DNA of 64,000 bases from Pseudoneobacillus rhizosphaerae (GCF_917563885.1 NZ_CAKJTG010000009.1:142664-206663), one strand, 5' to 3'; shown: positions 27,913 to 38,138, counted from the first letter of the stretch. Notes: generated by a model not told the origin, from the letters alone. Numbers and translations: made by a program.

Positions 27913-28995
27913 ATGGCTTTTAAAGAAAGAACTGAATCAAATTTATTAAAGTGTCTCAGAATATTGAACATAAGAATGGAATTAACTGAAGATGAAAGAA
28001 GGTATTATTTAAATCTAAAAAAAGGCTACGAAGGTGAAATACAGTTCGATTTAATAACCGAGAAGCTTCAAAGCAATTGCTTAATTTTAAACGATTTGCA
28101 GCTAAAGGCTAATAACACAACTTCCCAGTATGATACCTCTATTATTTTTCAAGAAACCTTTCATCTATTTGAGGTGAAGAATTTTGAAGGTGATTTTTGT
28201 TACGAACCCGATAAATTACAATCAGTCAAAGGGATAGATTATAAAAATCCTTTACACCAGATAAATCGAAGCACAATCATCCTAAATCAATTACTTCAAA
28301 GCCACCGAATTAATTTTAATATTGAAGCACACGTCGTATTTATTAACCCCGAATTTACTTTATTTCAAGCACCACCAAACCTACCATTTATTTATCCAAC
28401 TCAGTTGAATCGCTTTTTAAAAAAGTTTAATACAATTCACTCCAGCTTAAATAACTTTCACAAGCAGTTAGCTGGTAAACTAGTTTCTTTGCACCAGACT
28501 GAATCCCCTTATGCTTTATTGCCTAAATATGAGTATTACCAGCTTAAAAAGGGAATAACCTGTAAAGATTGTCAATCGTTTTTGATATCGGTTCATGGGA
28601 ATTATGCCTTGTGTAGTGAATGCGGATGTAAAGAATCAGTTGAATCAGCCGTAATTCGTAATGTGATGGAAATTAAACTTCTTTTCCCTGATAGGAAAAT
28701 CACAACAAATATTGTTTATGATTGGTGTGCAATTATATCTTGTAAGAAGAGGATTAGTCGGATTTTGGGGAGGAACTTTAAGGTAATTGGTGTCCATCAA
28801 TGGGCATATTTCAAGTTAGTGGAGTTTATTGATTTAATGATAGATATTATGACAATAAATTTGGTGTGTTTTGTTCTTCATTGTCCTTATGAAAGACATT
28901 TTAAACATTTATCCATGTGTTTTGTCCTTCATCGACCTTATGAAGGACATTTTCATCATCTATTCCATGTGTTTTGTCCTTCATCGACCTTATGA
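27913..28995 (+). CDS. NERD-domain protein with zinc ribbon; 3' end runs into repeats
   Basis: From MAFKERTES the product has 360 residues. A nuclease-related NERD domain (about 25-150, with GYEGEIQFD and LFEVKNFEGDF) is followed by a CxxC...CxxC zinc ribbon (CKDC and CSEC, about 218-240). The catalytic-type E and K of the NERD core are present. From about 28865 the frame continues through tandem DNA repeats, adding about 40 residues with the repeated pattern CFVLHxPYExHF, so the native C-terminus is probably shorter. AGGGG lies 10 bases before ATG. DNA-related role is family inference. Confidence 0.75.
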   Translation: MAFKERTESNLLKCLRILNIRMELTEDERRYYLNLKKGYEGEIQFDLITEKLQSNCLILNDLQLKANNTTSQYDTSIIFQETFHLFEVKNFEGDFCYEPDKLQSVKGIDYKNPLHQINRSTIILNQLLQSHRINFNIEAHVVFINPEFTLFQAPPNLPFIYPTQLNRFLKKFNTIHSSLNNFHKQLAGKLVSLHQTESPYALLPKYEYYQLKKGITCKDCQSFLISVHGNYALCSECGCKESVESAVIRNVMEIKLLFPDRKITTNIVYDWCAIISCKKRISRILGRNFKVIGVHQWAYFKLVEFIDLMIDIMTINLVCFVLHCPYERHFKHLSMCFVLHRPYEGHFHHLFHVFCPSSTL

Positions 28996-29040
28996 AGGAC
29001 ATTTTTAACATCTACTCTATGTGTTCTGTCCTTCATAGGC
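28865..29040. repeat. Tandem array of hairpin-forming repeats, about 52 bp period
   Basis: Four copies start at 28865, 28916, 28968 and 29020 (periods 51, 52, 52; the last is truncated). Each full copy begins TGTGTTTTG and contains the perfect 10-base stem TGTCCTTCAT/ATGAAGGACA with a 7-base loop; the first copy is the most diverged. The third copy is followed by five T. The array overlaps the 3' end of the NERD gene. Confidence 0.85.
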
Positions 29041-29104
29041 TTTACACAAAATATTCAATCAATAATTTAGGCGAACTATGTATTTTTATTTAAATCAACA
29101 GAAA

Positions 29105-29133
29105 AAGAGTCTGATCCTTAAAATCAGACTCTT
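29105..29133 (-). terminator. Terminator of sigX-rsiX
   Basis: AAGAGTCTGAT and ATCAGACTCTT flank a 7-base loop right after the rsiX stop; T-rich on the minus strand. Confidence 0.88.
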
Positions 29134-29138
29134 CATAT

Positions 29139-30308
29139 TCAATGTAATATCACTTTATTAGGTGCGACAGGAACTTTAATTTCGTTTTCCATATTAAACC
29201 TGCCAATTTGAGTAATTGGACTATTTTCAAATTTCACGGATTTATATCCAAACTCCTTGGCGGTTAATAGGATTGCCTCAATGCAATATACATATTTAGA
29301 TTCATCTAGTAATTGTTCTTCACCCGTAAAGGTCAAAACCAATTGTTCTTGGGAACTTACATTAATATCAAATACAAATTCGGCTGGAATCGATGGTTCT
29401 AAACCATAAGTAACATTACCAGCTCTCATGGATTCAAGAGCTGCTGCAATATCTGAAAACCCTTCAATTCCAGGTACAATGAATGGCGAATTTTGAGTAT
29501 TTGGTCTAAATATGAAGTAGGATTTCTTTTTGGTTTCAGGTTTATTGACTTCAAATCGTTCTCCATAATTCCCAAGCATAATCCCCGGGTTACCATTTGT
29601 ACTGAATGTGATTTTCTGGAGGTTCTCATTGCGGCTTATCGTTTCCTCCAAAATACTAATAAATAAGGTTTCATTAGCCGACCCATTTCCGTATACATGA
29701 TCTTCAGGTACATCAATATTCATTGTCTTCTCGTCTATCATACTTAAAGTGGCGTTTAACGGAAAATAATCGCTTAATCCCCATTGTTCTTCTGTTAACT
29801 TTTCAGCTTGGCTTTGATATAGTTCGACCCATGAGCTATTCTTTGGTACTAAGACCGAAACAGGTACAAATATTTGGGCGTTCTGATCAGGAATGGTATA
29901 AGTAATGACTTGTTGTTCATCTAGTTCTTCTTCGTATATGGCAGTTTCAGCAGGTGCTGCCATAATTGAAATATCTTGATGGCCACTAGAAATCCCATTT
30001 TTAGTATCATCATCAGGCATAATTTTCGTCATTTCCATTTTATCACTGTTATCTAATACATCCTTACTTTCCTGTTTTAAAGCGGAATCTTGAAAATTCC
30101 CTTGCCATACTTGTGGGGCTAATATGAATAACAACAGAACTGCCGCAAGAGTTGCTACAGAAGGAACAATCCAAGCTGGTGCTCTTCGTTTTTTCGTTTT
30201 TAAAGAAAGACTTTGATAGATGTCACGAGGATCGCGATGATCTTTTATTTTTGGCATTTGCTGTAATAATTGTTCGAGCTCATGATCGCTCCACTCTGAC
30301 TTTTTCAT
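29139..30308 (-). CDS. rsiX: Anti-sigma-X factor RsiX
   Basis: A 389-residue protein with a cytosolic N-terminal segment of about 43 residues (SEWSDHELEQLLQQMPKIKD), one transmembrane helix (about 44-65) and a large extracellular domain. It overlaps sigX by 29 bases, the typical arrangement for an ECF sigma factor and its anti-sigma factor, and is similar in length to B. subtilis RsiX (368). It should hold SigX at the membrane until released. AGGAGG precedes ATG. Confidence 0.88.
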   Translation of the reverse strand: MKKSEWSDHELEQLLQQMPKIKDHRDPRDIYQSLSLKTKKRRAPAWIVPSVATLAAVLLLFILAPQVWQGNFQDSALKQESKDVLDNSDKMEMTKIMPDDDTKNGISSGHQDISIMAAPAETAIYEEELDEQQVITYTIPDQNAQIFVPVSVLVPKNSSWVELYQSQAEKLTEEQWGLSDYFPLNATLSMIDEKTMNIDVPEDHVYGNGSANETLFISILEETISRNENLQKITFSTNGNPGIMLGNYGERFEVNKPETKKKSYFIFRPNTQNSPFIVPGIEGFSDIAAALESMRAGNVTYGLEPSIPAEFVFDINVSSQEQLVLTFTGEEQLLDESKYVYCIEAILLTAKEFGYKSVKFENSPITQIGRFNMENEIKVPVAPNKVILH

Positions 30309-30834
30309 TGGTGTTTTCCTCCTTCCCTAGCAATTCTTCCATGTTCTTTTTCAAAACCTTTAGAGCTCGGTGCTGCGTTGTTTTCACTTTACTTTCAGTC
30401 CAACCAAGCGCTTCCGCTGTTTCGGTTATCGATAATTCCTGAATATATCTCATAATTACGACCATTTTCTGGTCTACCGTACAGTTTTCTAATCCTTGAT
30501 ACATCAATTGAATTTCTTCTTTCTGTATAGCTATTTCTTCAGGGATTGGATACTCATCTTTTACTTGCTGAGACGACCAGTCAAACTTCTCCATTATTTT
30601 TTGTTTCCAGCCCTTTTGTTTGCGAAAAGCATCAATAGCTACGTTCCTTGCGATTGAAAATAACCATGTTTTCTCACTACTTTTCCCCTCAAAGTGTTGA
30701 TGAGATTTTAACACTCTGATGTATACCTCTTGCATTAAGTCTTCCGCTTGCTCTCTATTTCTCACCATATAAAAGAGAAATTGAAAAACATCTTGATGGT
30801 ACTTTTCATAGAGATCGTTGAAAACGGAGTCCAA
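30280..30834 (-). CDS. sigX: ECF sigma factor SigX
   Basis: The 184-residue protein has sigma region 2 (YHQDVFQFLFYMVRNREQAEDL with the following QEVYIRVL) and region 4 with an HTH (ELSITETAEALGWTESKVKTT). In B. subtilis SigX controls cell-surface charge and antimicrobial peptide resistance genes. TTG at 30834 is preferred: it lies 6 bases after GGGGAGGGG, while the ATG at 30840 abuts it and the ATG at 30855 precedes it. Upstream lies an ECF-type promoter, implying autoregulation. Confidence 0.9.
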   Translation of the reverse strand: MDSVFNDLYEKYHQDVFQFLFYMVRNREQAEDLMQEVYIRVLKSHQHFEGKSSEKTWLFSIARNVAIDAFRKQKGWKQKIMEKFDWSSQQVKDEYPIPEEIAIQKEEIQLMYQGLENCTVDQKMVVIMRYIQELSITETAEALGWTESKVKTTQHRALKVLKKNMEELLGKEENTNEKVRVERS

Positions 30835-30862
30835 AGCCATCCCCTCCCCGTTCATAGAATTA

Positions 30863-30889
30863 GTCGTAATTTATATAGAAAAAGTTTCA
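30863..30889 (-). promoter_or_regulatory. ECF-type autoregulatory promoter of sigX
   Basis: On the minus strand TGAAAC (30889-30884) and CGAC (30866-30863) have a 17-base spacer, fitting the SigX pattern (TGtAAC, 17 bases, CGAC). About 30 bases upstream of the sigX start. Confidence 0.75.
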
Positions 30890-30917
30890 CTTTTAAATAT
30901 AGACTTTTTCATAATAA

Positions 30918-30952
30918 AAAGGAAGGTATTTTATGTAAAAACACCTTCCTTT
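30918..30952 (-). terminator. Terminator downstream of resE
   Basis: AAAGGAAGGT and ACCTTCCTTT pair around a 15-base loop, with T-rich sequence beyond on the minus strand. It separates the res cluster from sigX. Confidence 0.75.
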
Positions 30953-31061
30953 AGTACAATATTATTTAAAAATTTAGATTATTACCTTTACTGCAACAAC
31001 TAGCCTCTCACGCTTTTAATTGTTACATGTGAATCAAGAACTTTCGGCATTTTTCCTTGTT

Positions 31062-32852
31062 TTACTCGTTTCTTCGCGGAATAAAGAAGGAAAATGTCGT
31101 ACCTTGTCCTAATTTACTTTGAACAGAAATATGACCTTTATGCGCATCGACAATATTCTTTGCGATTGCTAATCCGAGCCCAGTTCCAGAACGGCCTCGT
31201 GTTCTAGCTTTATCAGCTTTATAAAATCGTTCAAATATAAATGGCAAATCTTCTTCTGGAATACCGGATCCCGAATCCTTAACTTCAAATGACATCCCTT
31301 TTTCATCCGTTGTTTCTGTTACGACAACACTACCGCCATTTGGTGTGTGTCGGATGGCGTTATCGATTAAATTCGTTAATACTTGTTCAATACGATCGGG
31401 GTCTAGTAAGAAGGAATGATCGCTTTCAGTCATCAATACAGATAACTCAATCTCTCTTTCTTTTGCAAGTCCTTGGAATTTACGAATGATTCGTTGGATA
31501 TAGACAGGTATTTCTACCCTATCAATAGAAAGTAAAAGGTGGCCTGCTTCCATTCGTGCTAAGTCAAGTAGTTCATTTACTAAACGACCCATTCTGAGTG
31601 ACTCATCATAGATGACTCTAGCCATTTCCTTCTTCTCTTCATTCGTTTGAGCAATATCATCAATTATGGCCTCACTATAGCCCTGTAACATCGCAATTGG
31701 TGTTCTAAGCTCATGTGAGACATTTGCGATGAAATCCTTTCGGAGTTTATCCATCTGTCTTTCTTCTGTCATATCACGAATAACAGCAACAGCACCTCTA
31801 ATAAATTTATTATTATAAAGAGGTGTCATAATCACAACCCAGTATCTACCTTGTATCGATACTTCACCAACTTGTTCTTGTTCAGTACTTACAGCCATTT
31901 GAAAAAGCTCATCCACTTTGGAAGGTATTGCTTCTGTTTTACCATGTGTATTCCCTTGTTCAAAATACCAGTTTTGTAAAAATCTCTCAGCTGGAGGATT
32001 TGTAATTAAAATGGTCCCATCACGATTAAAAGTGATTACTCCATCTGCCATACTACTTAATATACTTGATAATTGTTCTTTTTCCTGATTAAGAGCATGC
32101 ATATTAAATTTGAGCTGTCTTCCCATCTGGTTGAATGCAGTTGCCAATTCGCCAATTTCATCATTTGTTAGGATAGGAACCTTAGTATCAAACTTTCCCC
32201 TTGCGACTTCAAAGGCTGCTTCACGCATTTTTCGAAGAGGAGCCGTAATTCTGGTGGATAAAAAGAATGCAAAGATGGTTGTTAAAATTATGGCAACACC
32301 AGCAACAAGTAGAATGAACTTTGTTGTTGAGTTTGACGTTTGTTCGATAACTTCTAAAGATTGATAAATAAAAACAGCACCATAGTCAGAATTAGATTGC
32401 TTGAAAGGGACACCTATTATAACATGATTAAGATTTTTATCTTGATTAGAATCTGAAAGAGGAAGCGATGATACTTTCTTCTTAATCTCGCCTCCCGCTA
32501 ACACCTTTGATAACAATGGGTCATTTTCAATATCAGAGAACAAAAGCCTTTGAGATTCTTCAGTATTCGGAGAATAATAAAGTTCATTTTCACCTTCAAC
32601 AATTAGTACCTTTGTTACTTCATCCACTAATTTCCAAGAAACCTCAAGACCTAAAGATAATTCCTCTTCGTTATGTTCCTCTAAAATACTTGCAATTCTA
32701 GTTGCCGTATTAAAAAGTCCCTTTTCCGTTTCAGATATATGATAGTTTTCAAAAAACTGTAAAAGCATAACAGTAAGAATAAACAAAATAAAGGAAACAA
32801 GTAAAAGAATCGTTAACCATAATTTCCCTACTACACTTTTAAAAACAATCAT
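31062..32852 (-). CDS. resE: Sensor histidine kinase ResE
   Basis: The 596-residue kinase has two transmembrane helices (about 8-30 and 178-200) around an extracellular domain, a HAMP linker, a PAS domain (about 258-360), the phosphoacceptor in NVSHELRTPIAML (about 379), and a HATPase domain with NLIDNAIRHT and GTGLGLAIAK. It responds to oxygen limitation and nitric oxide in B. subtilis and phosphorylates ResD. Starts in the ATGA overlap with resD. Confidence 0.96.
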   Translation of the reverse strand: MIVFKSVVGKLWLTILLLVSFILFILTVMLLQFFENYHISETEKGLFNTATRIASILEEHNEEELSLGLEVSWKLVDEVTKVLIVEGENELYYSPNTEESQRLLFSDIENDPLLSKVLAGGEIKKKVSSLPLSDSNQDKNLNHVIIGVPFKQSNSDYGAVFIYQSLEVIEQTSNSTTKFILLVAGVAIILTTIFAFFLSTRITAPLRKMREAAFEVARGKFDTKVPILTNDEIGELATAFNQMGRQLKFNMHALNQEKEQLSSILSSMADGVITFNRDGTILITNPPAERFLQNWYFEQGNTHGKTEAIPSKVDELFQMAVSTEQEQVGEVSIQGRYWVVIMTPLYNNKFIRGAVAVIRDMTEERQMDKLRKDFIANVSHELRTPIAMLQGYSEAIIDDIAQTNEEKKEMARVIYDESLRMGRLVNELLDLARMEAGHLLLSIDRVEIPVYIQRIIRKFQGLAKEREIELSVLMTESDHSFLLDPDRIEQVLTNLIDNAIRHTPNGGSVVVTETTDEKGMSFEVKDSGSGIPEEDLPFIFERFYKADKARTRGRSGTGLGLAIAKNIVDAHKGHISVQSKLGQGTTFSFFIPRRNE

Positions 32853-33565
32853 TCATTTATGACCTCAAATTTGTAACCCACACCCCATACTGTTACGATC
32901 ATTCTTGCTGCTTGCTCTGACACTTTATTTAACTTCTCTCTTAAACGCTTTACATGCGTATCCACAGTTCTAAGGTCACCAAAGAATTCATAATGCCAAA
33001 CCTCTTTAAGAAGCTGTTCACGATCGAATACTTTATCAGGAGCTTTTGCTAAGAAGAATAATAGTTCATATTCTTTAGGAGTTAAGCTAACCTCTTTACC
33101 ATCTGCTAGTACCCGATGAGCATCGTTATCAATTGTTAAATGTGGGAACACAATGACATCTTTTGTTGAAGTATCAGTTTGCAGATAACTAGTTTGTGAA
33201 GAACGACGTAGCAACGCTTTTACTCGTAGTACAACTTCGCGAGGGCTAAAGGGTTTAACGATATAATCATCTGTTCCAACCTCAAAGCCTTGAACACGAT
33301 TAATTTCTTCACCCTTTGCTGTCAACATAATAACGGGTGTTGCTTTCTTTTCTCTTAATTCTCGACATACCTCAATGCCATCTTTGCCTGGCATCATTAA
33401 ATCAAGTAAAATAACATCATAATCATTATTGATTGCTTTAACTAAAGCTTCGTTACCATCTTCAGCTTCATCAATTGTATATTCTTCTCGCTCTAAATAC
33501 ATTTTTAATAAGCGACGAATTCTTTCTTCATCATCAACGACTAAAATTCTAACATCCTTTTCCAT
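32849..33565 (-). CDS. resD: Response regulator ResD
   Basis: The 238-residue OmpR-family regulator has the receiver phosphoacceptor Asp in ILLDLMMPGKDG (about residue 56), a conserved lysine in YIVKPFSP, and a winged-helix DNA-binding domain (about 140-235). ResD activates aerobic and anaerobic respiration genes. ATG at 33565 follows GGGGTGAT by 5 bases; the preceding in-frame TTG is less likely. Overlaps resE by 4 bases. Confidence 0.96.
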   Translation of the reverse strand: MEKDVRILVVDDEERIRRLLKMYLEREEYTIDEAEDGNEALVKAINNDYDVILLDLMMPGKDGIEVCRELREKKATPVIMLTAKGEEINRVQGFEVGTDDYIVKPFSPREVVLRVKALLRRSSQTSYLQTDTSTKDVIVFPHLTIDNDAHRVLADGKEVSLTPKEYELLFFLAKAPDKVFDREQLLKEVWHYEFFGDLRTVDTHVKRLREKLNKVSEQAARMIVTVWGVGYKFEVINE

Positions 33566-33718
33566 CAATAATCACCCCATGAATTAATTTTACAAAATAA
33601 AAAACTAATTTTCTATGCTTTTTCCTTTAAATATGTTGCAAATTTGGTAATTTATCAATTTAAGTAATTTTTGAAAAAAGCCTTCACGTAATATACTGTG
33701 AAGGCAACTTTGTTTTTA

Positions 33719-34903
33719 CTAACCAGCGTAAGAATGTAATCCTGCTATTACAAGGTTAACGGCTACAAGATTAAACATGATAATGACAAATCCAATTACC
33801 GCTAACCAAGCGGATTTCTCACCATGCCACCCTTTAGATAATCTAAGATGAAGAAAAGCCGCGTAAAATAACCAAGTAATAAGTGCCCAAACTTCTTTAG
33901 GATCCCAACCCCAAAACCGTGTCCAAGCTATTTGCGCCCAAATCATGGCAAATATTAATGCTCCTAAAGTAAATACGGGAAAGCCGATTAATACAGAACG
34001 ATAACTAATCTCATCCACTAAATCCAAATTAATATTTTTCACTAGTGGTTGAAGTGAAGCCGCAATTCTTTTTCTTAAGATTAATCTTAAAAGAAAATAT
34101 AAAACTATACCAGAAGCAAAGGACCAAATAACAGTATTTAATTTCTTGGCATTAATGATTGCTGGTGTTTCAATTAATGGTTTAAAAGCGCCTTCTGTTA
34201 ACAGTTCCCCTTTGTGAGGACCAACTAACGCAGGCATTGTATATTCAGTGGCCACTTCTTTTCCTGCTTTATCAACCCAAGTAAATTCGGCTTGATAATC
34301 TAATGCAGAAAATGTAGAGGCCGTTATAACGAAGCCAAGTGTTGTTACTAAACCAAAAAAGACAATTTCTAACCACAAAGTTCGCTTACTAGATTTTGTT
34401 TGATCAACAAACTTCACTAAGTAGATTAGCCCCGCAGCAAAACTAATTGCTAAAATAGCTTCTCCAAGTGCAGCCGTTGTTACATGAATATGAAGCCAAT
34501 CACTTTGTAAGGCAGGAATTAATGGAGATATTTCTCTAGGAAACATACTTGCATATGCTATTACTAAAATAGCTACTGGTAATGTAAATAAACCTAGCAA
34601 TGGAGTTTTATATATGAAATATATCACTATAAAAGCCCCAACTAACGCCATCCCAAAAAAGGTTGTAAATTCAAATAAATTGCTAACTGGGGCATGACCT
34701 GCTGCGATCCATCTTGTAATAAAGTAGCCTACCTGGGAAATGAAACCAATAACAGTTAATATTATGGCAATTTTTCCCCATGCATTTGTTGATTGTTTCT
34801 CACCAACACTTTTCTTCGCTTTAATTGCTCCTCCGAAAAACAATGTTGCAATTAAATATAGAATAAAAGCTATATATAATAAGTTTGAACTTAACGTTAC
34901 CAA
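33719..34903 (-). CDS. resC: Cytochrome c biogenesis protein ResC (CcsA/CcsB type)
   Basis: A 394-residue membrane protein with about ten helices and the haem-handling WWD-like motif in [17 protein letters not shown] (about 330-345). With ResB it exports or presents haem for covalent attachment to c-type cytochromes. TTG start at 34903 follows AGGGGGA. Lies 12 bases after resB and upstream of resD. Confidence 0.95.
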   Translation of the reverse strand: MVTLSSNLLYIAFILYLIATLFFGGAIKAKKSVGEKQSTNAWGKIAIILTVIGFISQVGYFITRWIAAGHAPVSNLFEFTTFFGMALVGAFIVIYFIYKTPLLGLFTLPVAILVIAYASMFPREISPLIPALQSDWLHIHVTTAALGEAILAISFAAGLIYLVKFVDQTKSSKRTLWLEIVFFGLVTTLGFVITASTFSALDYQAEFTWVDKAGKEVATEYTMPALVGPHKGELLTEGAFKPLIETPAIINAKKLNTVIWSFASGIVLYFLLRLILRKRIAASLQPLVKNINLDLVDEISYRSVLIGFPVFTLGALIFAMIWAQIAWTRFWGWDPKEVWALITWLFYAAFLHLRLSKGWHGEKSAWLAVIGFVIIMFNLVAVNLVIAGLHSYAG

Positions 34904-34915
34904 ACCTTAATCCCC

Positions 34916-36538
34916 CTATTCCTTTTCCTCATTGATTGATTGATCCATAGGCTCTGTTAGCTTTGTACCATCAATGAGTTGACCAATTTCACGCTTTATC
35001 CCATGCCAATTTTTATTTGTATGTGCAGCAATCCAAGTAGTTCCTCCAATTTGTTGAATCCAAATTCGACGATGATTCCAATATGCCCCTTGAATTACAC
35101 CAATCATAAAGATGAGACCACCAAAAGCAATAGTCCATAGTGTTAAATCTTTACGGACAGTTAACGCAGACACATTTCTTGTTTCAATTCCATTAAAAGA
35201 CATTTTGTACAAATTATCTTCACCTGGGTCAATAGTTTGTTGAATAGCAACAAAACTCATTTCCCCTTCAGGATTTTCAGGTGAAATGACATTAAACACA
35301 AATGCTGGATTATTTGGAACTCTCGATTTCGTAGTAGGCTCCTGATTTTCATCAAATGCAAAATCAGGAAAATAACTTTTTAACTCTACAGAGTAGCCAT
35401 TTTTTAAATTAAACTCTTTCTCTGGTTCAATTAAATTGATTGTGATATCACCTAATGATTGATCCGAATCTTTTTTTGTTAGCTTAAATGACATTTTACT
35501 TAATTCATCTAATTTATAATCTACTTGATAGAGTGCAAAGTTTTCAAATTTTAATGGCTTATTGACCTGAATCGGATATTCTTTTATTTTCTTAAGCTCA
35601 GGCTTTTCACCTGGGATGGTATCGCCTTCCTTTTGTAATAAAACAACATTTGATTGGTAATTTTTCACTACCATTCCAACTCTGTCTAAAGCTTTATCGA
35701 AAGCTTCATTATCTTTTTCTTTATCATAAATGTCTAAAATGAATTCTTCATTTTTCAGGTAGTATTCTCCATTTGTTTCAGGAATTACTTTCGTTTCTCC
35801 TTCGCGAATCCATAAGACCTTATCCACATACATTCCTGGAATAAATCTGAGCATTGCTCCAAATAGAAAAATAATTAGTCCAACATGATTAACATAAGGA
35901 CCCCATCTAGAGAATCTCCCTTTTTCAGCTAAAAGGTTACCGTTCTCTTCTCTAACGTTATAGCGTTTCTTTACTAACTTTTGCTTAATATCTTCGATTT
36001 CATCCTGATTAAGTGAAGGAGATTCACCAAAAACACGTTGTCGCTTTAAAAAACCCTCGTGTCTTGTAACACGTTGACGTTTTAATGCTTTATAAAGTGG
36101 TATAACACGATCTAAACTACAGATAACTAAAGAGATTCCAATAGACGCAATTAATATCAAATACCACCAAGAACTATACAAATTATGAAATCCTAATTGA
36201 TAATATAATTTACCCATCCATCCATATTGATCAGCATAATATTCTGAAGCTGGCATCGTGTTTGGTATATACATCTCTTGCGGTAATATCGTTCCGACAG
36301 CAGATGCGCTTAATGTAATAACAATTAGCCAAACACCAACTTTTACTGAAGAGAAGAAGTTCCAAACTTTATCAATTACTGATTTATTATACGTTTGGGA
36401 GCGGCGAGCACTTCCTTCATATCTCATATCTAACAAATTCTTATTTTCTTCTTGTTCCTTAGTCAATTTCCCACAGGCTTCACAAAAAACGGTGCCATGA
36501 GGATTTACGTGACCACACTCACACTTTACCTCTTTCAT
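34916..36538 (-). CDS. resB: Cytochrome c biogenesis protein ResB
   Basis: The 540-residue protein begins with a zinc-ribbon-like CxCGH...CxxC segment (CECGHVNPHGTVFCEACG, residues 5-22), then has about four transmembrane helices and a large external domain of about 250 residues, as in B. subtilis ResB. Works with ResC in system II cytochrome c maturation. 32 bases downstream of resA. Confidence 0.95.
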   Translation of the reverse strand: MKEVKCECGHVNPHGTVFCEACGKLTKEQEENKNLLDMRYEGSARRSQTYNKSVIDKVWNFFSSVKVGVWLIVITLSASAVGTILPQEMYIPNTMPASEYYADQYGWMGKLYYQLGFHNLYSSWWYLILIASIGISLVICSLDRVIPLYKALKRQRVTRHEGFLKRQRVFGESPSLNQDEIEDIKQKLVKKRYNVREENGNLLAEKGRFSRWGPYVNHVGLIIFLFGAMLRFIPGMYVDKVLWIREGETKVIPETNGEYYLKNEEFILDIYDKEKDNEAFDKALDRVGMVVKNYQSNVVLLQKEGDTIPGEKPELKKIKEYPIQVNKPLKFENFALYQVDYKLDELSKMSFKLTKKDSDQSLGDITINLIEPEKEFNLKNGYSVELKSYFPDFAFDENQEPTTKSRVPNNPAFVFNVISPENPEGEMSFVAIQQTIDPGEDNLYKMSFNGIETRNVSALTVRKDLTLWTIAFGGLIFMIGVIQGAYWNHRRIWIQQIGGTTWIAAHTNKNWHGIKREIGQLIDGTKLTEPMDQSINEEKE

Positions 36539-36570
36539 ACATAAAACTCCTGTTTCTTTAAAGTTTACTA

Positions 36571-37107
36571 TTATTTTTCCTTTAAAGGTTGTATTTGTGT
36601 CATAAATTCATTCACCATTGACTCAGTTAAAGCACCAGTATGTATTTTAACGACATCCCCATTTGGGTCAATTAGAAATGTTACTGGCAAAGGATTTACC
36701 CCATATGCATTTTGAACCTGTGAATCTTTGTCTATTACATTTGGAAAATCCATTTTTTTTCTTTCGACATATTTGGATACAGCCAAATCAGATTCCCCAA
36801 TATTTACAGCTAGTACCTGCACGCCTTTATCTTTAAAGTAATGGTATTGATTGTTGATATAAGGCATTTCCTTTTCACAAGGCTTACACCATGTACCCCA
36901 AAAATTCAAAAACACTCCTTGCCCTTTGTAATCCGACAATTTATGTTTTTGACCATTTAAGTCGACTAGTGCAAAATCTGGTGCCTTTGAGCCTACATTA
37001 ACCGCCTTCACATTATCTTTAGTAAAATTGGCATACAAGGTATAGGCAACAGCTGTAGCTAAAATAACTAGAATAATCGATCTTATTACTAACCGTTTTT
37101 GCTTCAT
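36571..37107 (-). CDS. resA: Thiol-disulfide oxidoreductase ResA
   Basis: The 178-residue membrane-anchored thioredoxin-like protein has one N-terminal helix (about 7-26) and the active site WGTWCKPCEKE (CxxC near residues 73-76). ResA keeps apocytochrome c haem-binding cysteines reduced. ATG at 37107 follows AGGAGG by 6 bases; an in-frame extension to 37167 has no such site. First res gene, about 90 bases downstream of rluB with no terminator in between. Confidence 0.95.
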   Translation of the reverse strand: MKQKRLVIRSIILVILATAVAYTLYANFTKDNVKAVNVGSKAPDFALVDLNGQKHKLSDYKGQGVFLNFWGTWCKPCEKEMPYINNQYHYFKDKGVQVLAVNIGESDLAVSKYVERKKMDFPNVIDKDSQVQNAYGVNPLPVTFLIDPNGDVVKIHTGALTESMVNEFMTQIQPLKEK

Positions 37108-37198
37108 ATGTATCCTCCTAACCCTTAAAAAATACTCACTCATTATACCATTTATTAATATAGACACGTTGTTTTCCTTTTTTACATTTGTGACAGTT

Positions 37199-37924
37199 CT
37201 ATGAACTTTTTTGTGCTAAAGTCCTCAGTTGTTTTACTTCATGAGGTGTTAATTCTCTAATATCGCCAGTACCTAAACCTTGTAATGTTAGAAAAGCGTA
37301 TTTTTCTCGTTTTAATTTCAGCACTTCGTGACCAATTGCTTGGAACATTCTTCTTACTTGACGATTTTTACCTTCATGGATCGTTATTTCAACGATTGAT
37401 GTCTGTTTCTGATTATCTGACGATAAAAGTTTTGTTCTAGCAGGTGCGGTTACTCCATCTTCTAACTTAATTCCTTTATCGAGCTTTCTTAACTGTTCCT
37501 TGGAAGGAATTCCTTTTACTTTCGCAACATACGTTTTATCAATGGCATGGCGTGGATGCGTGAGTAGATTTGCAAATTCACCATCATTCGTCACTAAAAG
37601 AAGACCTGATGTCTCATAATCTAATCGTCCTACAGGATATATCCTTTTATCCGTAAATGGGAAAAAGTCTGTTACTACTTTTCTCCCTTTATCATCCTTA
37701 ACACTAGATATTACTCCTCTTGGTTTATAAAATAAGAAGTAAACAGGCGCCTCTCTTTCAAGAGGGATTTCATTCACTTCTACTCGATCATTTGGTGAAA
37801 CCTTTATTCCTAATTCTTTAACCACTTTGCCATTTACCTTTACTCTACCTTCTTTAATCCACTCTTCGGCTTTACGTCTTGATGCAACACCAGCGTGAGC
37901 AATTACTTTTTGAAGTCTTTCCAT
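37199..37924 (-). CDS. rluB: 23S rRNA pseudouridine synthase RluB
   Basis: The 241-residue protein has an N-terminal S4 RNA-binding domain (residues 2-60) and the catalytic motif GRLDYETSGLLL (about 98-109) with the nucleophilic aspartate. RluB modifies 23S rRNA near U2605 (E. coli numbering). Located upstream of resA, probably on the same transcript, and downstream of spmB as in B. subtilis. Confidence 0.94.
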   Translation of the reverse strand: MERLQKVIAHAGVASRRKAEEWIKEGRVKVNGKVVKELGIKVSPNDRVEVNEIPLEREAPVYFLFYKPRGVISSVKDDKGRKVVTDFFPFTDKRIYPVGRLDYETSGLLLVTNDGEFANLLTHPRHAIDKTYVAKVKGIPSKEQLRKLDKGIKLEDGVTAPARTKLLSSDNQKQTSIVEITIHEGKNRQVRRMFQAIGHEVLKLKREKYAFLTLQGLGTGDIRELTPHEVKQLRTLAQKSS

Positions 37925-38089
37925 TTATGTCACCTCTAAGATTTTCGTATAATAATTCCCTATATTATCCTAATATAAAATAAGAATATTATTTAACTTC
38001 CATATGAATTATGACATAAGTTGTCACATTTTCAAAGTAAGTGTTTATTACATTAAATAATTATTAACAATAGCCGTTTTCATTAAAAA

Positions 38090-38127
38090 AGAAAGAACTC
38101 GTAAATTGATGTTTACGAGTTCTTTCT
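38090..38127 (-). terminator. Terminator of dacB-spmA-spmB
   Basis: A perfect 16-base inverted repeat (AGAAAGAACTCGTAAA and complement) with a 6-base loop, just after the spmB stop; the minus strand continues with T. Confidence 0.93.
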
Positions 38128-38138
38128 TACTCTTATTT

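Noticed and set aside
28865..29040. CRISPR array
   Set aside because: The intervals between repeat cores resemble each other and only four copies exist with no cas genes nearby, so it is a simple tandem repeat.
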